Under the pieces are notes generated by a model. It did no database searches, was not told the origin of the DNA, and worked only from the letters and a program-made list of their open reading frames with translations. DNA of 20,276 bases from Rhodobacter sp. (GTDB lineage: Bacteria > Pseudomonadota > Alphaproteobacteria > Rhodobacterales > Rhodobacteraceae), in contig DPZQ01000143.1 in assembly GCA_003536295.1 (NCBI GenBank), positions 1,434 through 21,709 on the forward strand, read 5' to 3'. Shown piece after piece: positions 1-7,189 of this stretch. Position 1 is the stretch's first letter; each line of letters opens with the position of its first letter. The position numbers were made by a program, and so were the translations under genes.

Positions 1-311
1 AAGCCGATGAACCTCACCTTTACGATTTGAACCGCAATTTTCACCACACCTTGTTAAACGCCGCACGCAACCGCTTTTTAAGCGAGGCCGTCGCAGGGCT
101 GGAAAAGACGCTTTTGATCTTGGGACCCTCGACCATGGCTGACAGCACTCGTGCTGCCCAAGCCCAAGCCGAGCACGAGGCAATCCTCGCCGCCCTGCTC
201 GCACGTGACGCCCAAGCTGCAGAAGCGCTCATGCGCAGCCATATTCAAGGCGCACATCGTTTGCGACTGCGCCAGTTTCGAAAAGATAATCCAGGAGAAC
301 AGATGCTGTGA
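1..311 (+). CDS. GntR-family regulator, C-terminal FCD domain (5' end outside window)
   Basis: This is the C-terminal part of a GntR-type transcriptional regulator. The frame is open back to base 1, so the gene starts outside the window and the TTG at 27 is not its start. The visible residues match the FCD ligand-binding domain: an early Asp followed by Phe-His (DLNRNFH), which supplies metal/carboxylate ligands in this family, then an EHEAIL helix and a later SHI segment carrying the downstream His residues. The N-terminal winged helix is not visible. It ends in TGA inside the GTGA that starts tcuA, so the two are translationally coupled. FCD regulators commonly sense organic acids, so control of the tcu operon by a tricarboxylate is a reasonable inference. 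In Salmonella the tcu regulator is instead LysR-type. Confidence 0.85.
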   Translation, partial: ADEPHLYDLNRNFHHTLLNAARNRFLSEAVAGLEKTLLILGPSTMADSTRAAQAQAEHEAILAALLARDAQAAEALMRSHIQGAHRLRLRQFRKDNPGEQML

Positions 312-1699
312 CAAAGTTGAATGCGCTATGGGATCTTGTCGTAGTGGGTGGGGGCAATGCGGCACTTTGTGCTGCGATTGAAGCGGCGGAACTTGGTGCC
401 TCGGTCGTGATCTTAGAGGGAGCACCGCGTGATTATCGTGGGGGCAATTCGCGCCACACGCGCAATTTTCGCTGTATGCACCAAGGACCTCTGTCAGTTT
501 TGACCGATATTTATGAAGAGGAAGAATATTTTGATGATCTTTTGCGGGTGACCAAAGGCGAAACAGACGAGCATTTGGCCCGCTTGGCCATTCGCACCTC
601 GGAAAGCTGTTTGCCTTGGATGGAAAAACAGGGTGTGCGTTTCCAACCTTCGCTTTCGGGAACCCTGTCTTTGTCGCGCACTAATGCGTTTTTTCTGGGC
701 GGGGGCAAGGCATTGGTGAATGCCTATTACAACCGCGCCGCTGATTTGGGTGTGACGGTCATTTATGAGGCGCAGGTTACCCACGTTGATATCCAAGACA
801 GCGTCTTTAGCGGTGTCACTTGCGATATTGCGGGTGTCACCCAACTTATCGAAGGCAAATCTGTTGTCTTGGCCTCTGGAGGATTTCAAGCGGATCTTGA
901 ATGGCTAGCGCGCGCTTGGGGGCCTGCGGCCAAGAATTTCTTGATCCGCGGAACGCCCTATAATCGGGGAGTGGTTTTGAAAGATATGATCGACCAAGGT
1001 GCCGAAACGGTTGGTGATCCGACCCAATGTCATGCCGTTGCAATCGACGGGCGCGCCCCAAAATATGATGGAGGCATCGTCACAAGGCTTGATTGCGTGC
1101 CTTTTTCCATTGTGGTCAACCGCGACGGGCAACGTTTTTATGATGAAGGTGAAGACGTATGGCCCAAGCGCTATGCGATTTGGGGGCGGTTGGTCGCAGC
1201 CCAACCCGATCAAGTGGCATATTCCATCATTGACACGAAAAGCATTGATGCGTTTATGCCCTCAGTCTTTCCACCCATTCAGGCGGACACGATCGAAGGG
1301 TTGGGGCAAAAGCTTGGTATCTCGGGGACGGTGCTTAAAAGCACTGTCGAGGCCTTTAATGCCGCTTGCCAAGAGGGCATGTTCCACGGCAATGAGCTAG
1401 ACGGGCTGACCACAAAAGGCCTGACCCCTTCCAAAACCAACTGGGCCCGCCCGATCACCCAGGCCCCTTTTTATGGGTATGAGCTACGTCCAGGTGTCAC
1501 CTTTACCTATCTGGGCTTAAAAGTTGATGAGACCGCCCGCGTGACAGGCGCAGGGGGGCGAATGAAAAACGTTTGGGCTGCGGGTGAAATCATGGCAGGC
1601 TCAATTCTTGGTCAAGGCTATTTGGCAGGATTTGGCATGACCATCGGTACAGTATTTGGCCGCATTGCCGGTAAGGAGGCCGCCGCTCATGTCTTATGA
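308..1699 (+). CDS. tcuA: FAD-dependent tricarballylate dehydrogenase TcuA
   Basis: A 463-residue flavoprotein of the fumarate reductase/succinate dehydrogenase family. In Salmonella, TcuA oxidises tricarballylate to cis-aconitate. The N terminus carries an ADP-binding Rossmann motif (VVVGGGNAALCAA, residues 11-23, with Glu37 closing the fold). The segment GGNSRHTRNFRCM (45-57) is typical of TcuA/CobZ-like proteins. The C terminus (GQGYLAGFGMTIGTVFGRIAG) closes the FAD site. The length fits the family. The start is GTG at 308, with AGGAG at 293-297, ten bases upstream; no in-frame ATG lies nearby. It overlaps the regulator by 4 bases and tcuB by 11 bases, so the three are one operon. Electrons would pass to TcuB in the membrane. 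Other FAD_binding_2 dehydrogenases are possible, but the tcuB neighbour supports this call. Confidence 0.88.
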   Translation: MTKLNALWDLVVVGGGNAALCAAIEAAELGASVVILEGAPRDYRGGNSRHTRNFRCMHQGPLSVLTDIYEEEEYFDDLLRVTKGETDEHLARLAIRTSESCLPWMEKQGVRFQPSLSGTLSLSRTNAFFLGGGKALVNAYYNRAADLGVTVIYEAQVTHVDIQDSVFSGVTCDIAGVTQLIEGKSVVLASGGFQADLEWLARAWGPAAKNFLIRGTPYNRGVVLKDMIDQGAETVGDPTQCHAVAIDGRAPKYDGGIVTRLDCVPFSIVVNRDGQRFYDEGEDVWPKRYAIWGRLVAAQPDQVAYSIIDTKSIDAFMPSVFPPIQADTIEGLGQKLGISGTVLKSTVEAFNAACQEGMFHGNELDGLTTKGLTPSKTNWARPITQAPFYGYELRPGVTFTYLGLKVDETARVTGAGGRMKNVWAAGEIMAGSILGQGYLAGFGMTIGTVFGRIAGKEAAAHVL

Positions 1700-2774
1700 A
1701 ATCCCGATCCTCCCAAAATCAAACACCTTAGCTGAGGCCCGCAGACAGGTCGAAATTTGCAACGCCTGTCGCTATTGCGAAGGCTACTGCGCCGTGTTTC
1801 CCGCCATCACCCGTCAACGCGCTTTTGCCGATGGTGATCTAACGCAGCTGGCCAATCTGTGTCACAATTGCCAAGGCTGCTATCACGCTTGCCAATATAC
1901 CGCGCCCCATGAATTCGCGTTGAACTTGCCCGGTATTTTGGCCGATGTGCGCCAAGAAAGCTGGGATGAATATGCATGGCCGCAGGCTTTTGCAGGTCGC
2001 TTTCAGCGGCGTGGCACGCCCATAGCACTGGCCCTTGTCGTTGGATTAGCGCTTTTGTTTGCCCTGGTGACGGCCTTGCCTGCCACCGATGGTTTGGGCT
2101 TTTATGCCTTTGTATCGCATAGTTTGATGATCGCTATTTTCGCGCCCGCCTTTTTGGCACCGATGGTTGCTATTGGCGTGGGGCTACGGCGCTATTGGTG
2201 TGCAGTTGGGGGGCAACCCATTCGCTTTGCCCATCTGCGCCATGCTGTCAGTGCGGTAGCAACGATGCGCAATCTGGGCGGGGGGCAGGGTCAAGGGTGC
2301 AACTTCGAAGATGGTGACCGCTTCAGTAACAAACGCCGCATTGCGCATCAACTGGTGATGTATGGGTTTTTACTGTGTTTTGCGGCAACCTCTAGTGCTA
2401 CTTTGATGCATTATTTGTTGGACATCCAAGCCCCTTATGAAATTTTCTCACTGCCAAAATTACTTGGGCTTACGGGCGGTCTGATGATGAGCGTTGGCGC
2501 TTTGTGGCTGGTCATGCTCAAGCGGCGTGCTGACCGCAAACTTGGATCCGTGCGCGCATGGGGCGGCGAGATGGCCTTTGTTCTTTTATTGGGGCTGACA
2601 GGTTTTACGGGGCTTTGGCTTTATGCAGCCACAGGCACGCCGCTGGTCGCACCGCTTTTGGCATTGCATTTGGGTGCTGTCTTGACCTTTTTCTTAATAA
2701 CCCCCTATTCTAAAATGGTGCATGGTTTCTACCGATTAGCTGCACTTGTGCGCGACGCGCAGTCTATAACATGA
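1689..2774 (+). CDS. tcuB: tricarballylate utilization iron-sulfur/membrane protein TcuB
   Basis: A 361-residue membrane redox protein that re-oxidises the flavin of TcuA and passes electrons to the quinone pool. Two ferredoxin-type cysteine clusters lie at the N terminus: Cys24/27/30/34 (CNACRYCEGYC) and Cys58/61/64/68 (CHNCQGCYHAC), each C-x2-C-x2-C-x3-C, suited to two iron-sulfur centres. From about residue 105 the protein is mostly hydrophobic, with around six membrane segments and several His residues, as in CobZ/TcuB relatives with a cytochrome-b-like domain. I chose ATG 1689 because AAGGAGG stands at 1673-1679, nine bases upstream. The frame is open further up, but the extra residues are only the end of tcuA read in another frame. 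It ends inside the ATGA start of the next gene. Confidence 0.87.
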   Translation: MSYEIPILPKSNTLAEARRQVEICNACRYCEGYCAVFPAITRQRAFADGDLTQLANLCHNCQGCYHACQYTAPHEFALNLPGILADVRQESWDEYAWPQAFAGRFQRRGTPIALALVVGLALLFALVTALPATDGLGFYAFVSHSLMIAIFAPAFLAPMVAIGVGLRRYWCAVGGQPIRFAHLRHAVSAVATMRNLGGGQGQGCNFEDGDRFSNKRRIAHQLVMYGFLLCFAATSSATLMHYLLDIQAPYEIFSLPKLLGLTGGLMMSVGALWLVMLKRRADRKLGSVRAWGGEMAFVLLLGLTGFTGLWLYAATGTPLVAPLLALHLGAVLTFFLITPYSKMVHGFYRLAALVRDAQSIT

Positions 2775-3844
2775 CCCGGCTCTTGATGTTAGAGGGCGAC
2801 GGGATCGGCCCTGAACTGATTGCAGGCACAAAAAGCGTGCTAGCCGCCGCAAGCACGCGCTTTGGGCTGGGGTTAAAGTTTGAGCATGCGACCATCGGCT
2901 TTGACGCTTTGGCCCAAAGCGGCGTGACAATCCCCCCCGAGGTGATCGCAAAAGCGCGTGGCGTTGATGGGCTGGTGCTGGGTCCGGTGTCGCACAATGC
3001 CTATCCGCCTGTGTTCGAAGGTGGGCTTAACCCCTCGGGCGTGTTGCGCAAAAGCCTTGATCTTTATGCCAATATCCGCCCCGCGCGCACTTTTGCTGGC
3101 TATCCGTCACCTTGTCGGATTGATTTTGATCTGATTATCTTTCGCGAAAATACTGAAGGTTTTTACGCAGATCGTAATATGGCCACAGGCAGCGGCGAAG
3201 TGTCGCCGGATGAAGACATGGTCTTAGCACTGCGTAAAGTGACGCGCAAAGCCTCGCGTCGGATTGCGCAAGCGGCCTTTGAGTGTGCGGCCGCGCGACC
3301 CGCACGCCATGTCACTGCGGTGCATAAGGCCAATGTTTTGCGTGCCTCGGACGGGCTTTTTTTGGAAGAGGTGCGCCGCATCGCAGCCCTTTACCCAGAT
3401 GTCACATATGATGAGGTGCTGGTCGACTCGATGGCGGCCCTTTTGGTGCGCAAACCCCAAATCTACGATGTGATTGTTACCACCAATATGTTTGGCGATA
3501 TTCTGTCTGACCTTGCGGCCGAGCTTTCGGGCAGTCTTGGGCTGGCCGCCTCGTTGAATGCGGGTAGCCATCATGCGATGGCACAGGCGCAGCATGGTTC
3601 TGCACCTGATTTGGCGGGCAAGGATCTGGCCAATCCGGCTTCGCTTATCTTGTCGGCGGCGATGCTGTTAACCTGGCTGGGCACACGTGGGAAAGGGGTG
3701 AGCTTTCACCACGCGGCAGAGGCCATTGAACAGGCGGTTGAGGCGTGTTTGAGAGACCCAAAACTGCGCACCGCCGATCTGGGTGGCGTTGCGGGCACAA
3801 AAGCCATGTCCGCCGCCATCGCGCGCGCCGTGGCAATTGGATAA
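2771..3844 (+). CDS. isocitrate/isopropylmalate-family NAD-dependent beta-decarboxylating dehydrogenase
   Basis: A 357-residue member of the family that oxidises and decarboxylates (R)-2-hydroxy acids. The Rossmann-like start is LEGDGIGPE (7-15). Substrate-carboxylate arginines are visible at Arg93, Arg103 and Arg125 (FRENTEGFYADR). Catalytic residues are Tyr132, Lys186 (VHKANVLRASD) and metal-binding Asp219, Asp243 and Asp247 (FGDILSD). HGSAPD (275-280) has Asp where NADP enzymes such as E. coli isocitrate dehydrogenase have Lys, so NAD is the likely cofactor. The RENTEG loop differs from true isopropylmalate dehydrogenases (RELTGG) and is nearer isocitrate, homoisocitrate and tartrate enzymes. 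The exact substrate is not deducible. The 4-base ATGA overlap with tcuB ties it to tricarballylate catabolism, perhaps acting on isocitrate formed from cis-aconitate or on another tricarboxylate. Confidence 0.85.
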   Translation: MTRLLMLEGDGIGPELIAGTKSVLAAASTRFGLGLKFEHATIGFDALAQSGVTIPPEVIAKARGVDGLVLGPVSHNAYPPVFEGGLNPSGVLRKSLDLYANIRPARTFAGYPSPCRIDFDLIIFRENTEGFYADRNMATGSGEVSPDEDMVLALRKVTRKASRRIAQAAFECAAARPARHVTAVHKANVLRASDGLFLEEVRRIAALYPDVTYDEVLVDSMAALLVRKPQIYDVIVTTNMFGDILSDLAAELSGSLGLAASLNAGSHHAMAQAQHGSAPDLAGKDLANPASLILSAAMLLTWLGTRGKGVSFHHAAEAIEQAVEACLRDPKLRTADLGGVAGTKAMSAAIARAVAIG

Positions 3845-3852
3845 AAGGCACC

Positions 3853-4821
3853 TCAAAAAGGGATCCAGCGATATTGGCCGGCAGTGCGCTCAACATGGCC
3901 AAGGGCAGGAAAGGGCATATGATGACCGCTGACCAAGAGACGGTCAGTGACCACCATATCAAGCACGCGTTTGCGCGTTTCTTTCGCCGCCTCTTGATCA
4001 TCGTCAAAAGCCACGGGACTGTCGGGAAATTGCAGGGAATACACAAAATGATTTGTCACATCGCCCCAGATCAAAAGCGCTTGCCCGTCACTTTCCAATC
4101 GATACATCATATGCCCAAGGGAATGGCCAAAGGCGGTTTGGCTGACAAGGCCCGAGACTACCGTTTGCGTATCTTCCAAAAAGGTCATGCGCGGAGCTAA
4201 CGGGGCGATGGTCCTTAAGAAAAGCTCGCGGTTTTGGGCACGCTGAGGGGGGATTTCGGTGCCATCTGCCCAAGCGTCAAACTCGCGTCGCCCAATCACA
4301 TAGCGCGCATTGGCAAAGGTGGGCACGCCATCCTCAAGCACACCCGCGATGTGGTCGGGATGACAATGGGTAAAGGCCACAATATCAACATCGGTAGGGG
4401 CGAACCCTGCTTCGGTCAAGCGGGTCTTAAGCCGGCCTGCATGTGCACCGCGCCCTGCAGCCCCTAGGCCCGTATCGATTAAAATCACCTGCCCGTTCAG
4501 GTGGATCAGCGTAGGCGTATAGCTGTTTTCAAAACTATCTGGCGCAAGATTTTGGTCTTTCGCGATGGTTTCAATCTCGAACGGAGATTTATCCATTAAA
4601 AATGGCGGGTTGATCGAGTCGCGGGGCTGCGCGCCGTCTAGCAGGGTGATGACTTGGGCTTGGCCCAGCGTGAGGCGGTGAATCGTGGCGCGTGGTGGGT
4701 TTGGTAGTTGTTCCATCCAGGGGCTTTCATTAGGGTTTGGGGCCAGTTTAGGGCTATTTTGCGGTTTTGTCAGGTGAAACCGCTTGGAGGGGGTCGGTGC
4801 AAAGCCATGTGCCTCCGCCAT
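3853..4821 (-). CDS. MBL-fold metallo-hydrolase
   Basis: A metallo-beta-lactamase-fold hydrolase of unknown substrate, 322 residues from the longest start. The metal site is complete: THCHPDH (His152, His154, Asp156, His157), then FGHSLGH, IWGDVTNH and SGHHMPF supply the remaining His/Asp ligands for two metal ions. It lacks the extra domains of RNase Z, glyoxalase II or flavodiiron proteins and is nearest the broad quorum-quenching-lactonase-like group. That similarity does not prove lactonase activity. The first 35 residues are Pro/Lys/Asn-rich and look unstructured. The start at 4821 has AGGGAG twelve bases upstream, while Met36 (4716) begins the conserved region but has no ribosome-binding site. 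It converges on the dehydrogenase with eight bases between stops and diverges from trmL. Confidence 0.8.
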   Translation of the reverse strand: MAEAHGFAPTPSKRFHLTKPQNSPKLAPNPNESPWMEQLPNPPRATIHRLTLGQAQVITLLDGAQPRDSINPPFLMDKSPFEIETIAKDQNLAPDSFENSYTPTLIHLNGQVILIDTGLGAAGRGAHAGRLKTRLTEAGFAPTDVDIVAFTHCHPDHIAGVLEDGVPTFANARYVIGRREFDAWADGTEIPPQRAQNRELFLRTIAPLAPRMTFLEDTQTVVSGLVSQTAFGHSLGHMMYRLESDGQALLIWGDVTNHFVYSLQFPDSPVAFDDDQEAAKETRKRVLDMVVTDRLLVSGHHMPFPALGHVERTAGQYRWIPF

Positions 4822-4897
4822 GCATTGTGTAAGCTCCCTAAGCTGAGGTAACAGGGACCCATGCGTGCCTTTGGTGTGCTCAAGAAAGTGGGAGTTA

Positions 4898-5371
4898 ATG
4901 ACGGATCAGCGCATGAAATTGGTCTTGGTAACTCCCGAGATCCCTCACAACACTGGTGCAATTGGGCGCACGGCGGTGGCCTTGGGGCTTGAGCTGATCT
5001 TGATAAAACCCTACGGATTTTCCTTGGATGAGGGGGCGGTCGCACGCTCTGGAACGCGCTACTGGAAACATGTCGAGCTAAGTCAATATGACAGCTGGCA
5101 CGCCTTTCTAAAGGCACGCGCCCCAGCCCGCGAAAGTCTGTATTTTTTTGAGGAACACGGAGCGCAAAGTTTTTACGCCCCCCATTATGTGTCTGACGCT
5201 TATTTGATTTTTGGACGCGAGTCCAAAGGTCTACAACCGGAAATCTTAGCGGGGATGGAGGATAGATGCTTTCACATGCCCATGCCCAGCGGCTTGGTCA
5301 AGTCGTTGAACTTGGCCAATGCCGCCACGGCTGTGGCCTATCAAGCCATGCGGGCTAAGCTGGGGGGCTAA
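4898..5371 (+). CDS. trmL: tRNA (cytidine(34)/cmnm5U(34)-2'-O)-methyltransferase TrmL
   Basis: A 157-residue SPOUT-class RNA methyltransferase, the same length as E. coli TrmL, which 2'-O-methylates the wobble base of tRNA-Leu isoacceptors. The three SPOUT motifs are visible: PEIPHNTGAIGR (13-24), LIFGRESKGL in the middle, and PSGLVKSLNLANAATAVAY near the C terminus, which form the knot that binds S-adenosylmethionine. The compact length, without an N-terminal RNA-binding extension, separates it from TrmH and RlmB. I chose ATG 4898 because it gives the family length; GGGAG lies just upstream at short spacing, and Met6 (4913) is an alternative. Its stop overlaps that of the downstream aminopeptidase gene, which is convergent. 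Confidence 0.9.
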   Translation: MTDQRMKLVLVTPEIPHNTGAIGRTAVALGLELILIKPYGFSLDEGAVARSGTRYWKHVELSQYDSWHAFLKARAPARESLYFFEEHGAQSFYAPHYVSDAYLIFGRESKGLQPEILAGMEDRCFHMPMPSGLVKSLNLANAATAVAYQAMRAKLGG

Positions 5372-6606
5372 AACGCCCATTCACCTGCACGCATCACGGG
5401 CACCACAGTGCCTTGCAAGGTGATGCCATCAATATTCATGGATTGAGATCCGATCATCCAATCAACATGGATCAACGATTGATTGGCCCCTTTTTGTTGC
5501 AGCTCTTCTGGTAAAAACACCGCCCCCCCCTCGACCGTGTCTGCGTAAGACTGGCCCAAAGCAATGTGGCACGAAGCGTTTTCGTCAAACAGCGTGTTGT
5601 AAAACAGCACGCCTGATTGGCTGATCGGGCTTGAGTGGGGGACTAGCGCGACCTCACCGATGCGGCTGGCTCCTTCGTCGGTGTTCAAAAGCGCGCGCAG
5701 TACATCTTGGCCTTTTGTGGCTGTGGCCTCAACGATTTTCCCCGCTTGAAACCGCACAGCGATATTTTCGATTACTGTGCCCTGATGGGCCAAAGGTTTG
5801 GTGGCCGAGACCCAGCCATCGACCTTGTAGGCATGAGGGCAGGTGAACACCTCTTCCGTGGGAATGTTGGGCTGGCAAATAATACCGTTCAGCGCGGGCG
5901 AGGCTCCCCCCTTCCAAATATGCCCCTCGGCCAAGCCCAGGCGCAAATCTGTGCCTGGCCCCGTATACTGCAACGCGTCAAACTTTTGCCCATTTAACCA
6001 AGTGACGCGCTTCTTTAATTCATTGGTATGGTGGGCCCAATTGGCCACGGGATCATCGCCATCAATTCGCGAGGCGGCATAGATTGCATCCAGCAGTTTG
6101 GCTTGGGCTTCATCGATTGGTAGGTCAGGAAATACTTTGGCCGCCCAGCCTGTGGTTGGATAGGCGACGATATTCCAGTTTACCTCAAAGCCGACAATCG
6201 GCTTCATCGCGGGTTTGCCTGCTATTGAGGTGGCTTTGCTGACACGCGCCACTTTGGCGGGATCTTGCTCTGACAAAAGCATAGGATCTTCGCCTGAGAT
6301 GGCCATGCGCGCGGCCCCGTTTGAAAACGCCTCGCCCATGGCTTTGAAAAGCCACGCCGCAGCGACGTCAAAGCTCTCCTCATCCCCATGCTCATATCGG
6401 GCCTTAGTAATTTGGCCGTCGCTAAAAATTGGTGTGACTAATGCGGCCCCCGCTTTATAGGCATGCTCGGCAATCAAGCGTACCAGCGGTAAAGCCTCGA
6501 TCGGGGCAGTTATCACCAGCTCTTGGCCTTTGGCCAAATTTACGCCAGTACGCACAGCAACTTCGGCCAATCGGTCCAGTTTTTTGTGGTCAAGTGTGTT
6601 GGACAT
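5368..6606 (-). CDS. M29-family metal-dependent aminopeptidase
   Basis: A 412-residue cytosolic aminopeptidase of MEROPS family M29 (AmpS/AmpT/PepS type), which removes N-terminal residues from peptides using two metal ions. The metal and catalytic residues are all present: Glu251/Glu252 (PTEEVFT), Glu318 (IGEVALVPH), His347 (ENASCHIALG), Tyr354, His380 and Asp382 (HVDWMIGS). Their spacing agrees with the characterised enzymes, as does the length. I chose the ATG at 6606 (MSNTLDHK) because AAAGG stands nine bases upstream; the frame could add six residues from 6624. There are no obvious functional ties to neighbours. It is convergent with trmL and overlaps it by 4 bases, so no terminator fits between them. 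The 583-base gap lies upstream. Confidence 0.92.
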   Translation of the reverse strand: MSNTLDHKKLDRLAEVAVRTGVNLAKGQELVITAPIEALPLVRLIAEHAYKAGAALVTPIFSDGQITKARYEHGDEESFDVAAAWLFKAMGEAFSNGAARMAISGEDPMLLSEQDPAKVARVSKATSIAGKPAMKPIVGFEVNWNIVAYPTTGWAAKVFPDLPIDEAQAKLLDAIYAASRIDGDDPVANWAHHTNELKKRVTWLNGQKFDALQYTGPGTDLRLGLAEGHIWKGGASPALNGIICQPNIPTEEVFTCPHAYKVDGWVSATKPLAHQGTVIENIAVRFQAGKIVEATATKGQDVLRALLNTDEGASRIGEVALVPHSSPISQSGVLFYNTLFDENASCHIALGQSYADTVEGGAVFLPEELQQKGANQSLIHVDWMIGSQSMNIDGITLQGTVVPVMRAGEWAF

Positions 6607-7189
6607 CGGGATACCTTTCATCATTAGCGGCCAGCTGGCGTCAAGACACGCGGCCAGCCCTTATATCGATCCTTACACCCCCAAGTAATTTAATTCGCTC
6701 TTGGAGCAAACCAAAATAACGCACCGCGGGAGCGTGATCACCTGCCAAGCATTCATGTATGTATTAAAACACTGCATTAAGGATTTGTAAGGGTGCTGAG
6801 CCCGCGGTGTTATATTGATGCGAGCATCTTTGACACGTGATGATTCAATATATGGATGATGAGATGATTTTACTGAATTAGAGGAAGGCGCTGTTATACT
6901 GGCTTTGGCTTTTATTTCTGCGTCTGAAACGCGCGGTCGAACGTAAATTGTAGGTTCGAAAACGGTTCAACTTTACGCGACGATCATCATGGAGCCATTC
7001 GACTAAAACACTGTGTTCAACATTGTGAATTTACACATTTGAATTTTTGATGCCTAATCCTGAATTTAATATTGCGCTAAAGTGCCCCCACCGAAATTTA
7101 ATGTCGCAATTATTAAAGTGCGACATTTCATTTATTTAGACGGTGTAGGGGCACTGGGAACTATTACCAAAGCGCGACGGTTCTAAGAT
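6607..7189. other. 583-base intergenic region without a convincing gene
   Basis: This gap lies between the start of the aminopeptidase gene and the end of gmaS, both on the minus strand. The first hundred bases should hold the aminopeptidase promoter, though I could not place a clear -35/-10 pair. Two pieces of structure stand out in the middle. CACCGCGGG (6722-6730) is repeated inverted at 6801-6809. A hairpin lies at 6942-6977, with arms CGTAAATTG and CAACTTTACG, one base bulged. The right end (7060-7180) is repeat-rich and listed separately. Short open frames here have no recognisable motifs. Confidence 0.7.
7060..7180. repeat. nested inverted and direct repeats, possible IS21-like end or MITE
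   Basis: An outer inverted repeat pairs 7081-7093 (AGTGCCCCCACCG) with 7141-7155 (CGGTGTAGGGGCACT), allowing a two-base bulge. Nested inside is a perfect 9-base inverted repeat: AATGTCGCA at 7100-7108 and TGCGACATT at 7119-7127. A motif close to TAAAGTGC occurs three times in the same direction, at 7078-7085, 7114-7121 and, as CAAAGCGC, at 7168-7175. Copies two and three also share flanks (ATTATTAAAGTGCGAC versus ATTACCAAAGCGCGAC). Repeated motifs inside the termini are typical of IS21-family ends, but no transposase is present. It starts ten bases past the gmaS stop on the minus strand, so the outer stem could also act as a transcription terminator. Confidence 0.55.

Noticed and set aside
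27..311. Complete 94-residue gene starting at TTG 27
   Set aside because: The frame is open to base 1 and the residues fit the middle of an FCD domain, so it is the tail of a longer gene.
308..1699. Several open frames over 60 codons on the opposite strand and in other frames of the coding regions
   Set aside because: They lie wholly within well-supported genes, have no ribosome-binding sites or motifs, and are frame shadows.
6945..6965. tRNA-like T-loop (GGTTCGAAA)
   Set aside because: No acceptor stem, D-arm or anticodon arm can be built around it; only a simple hairpin is present.
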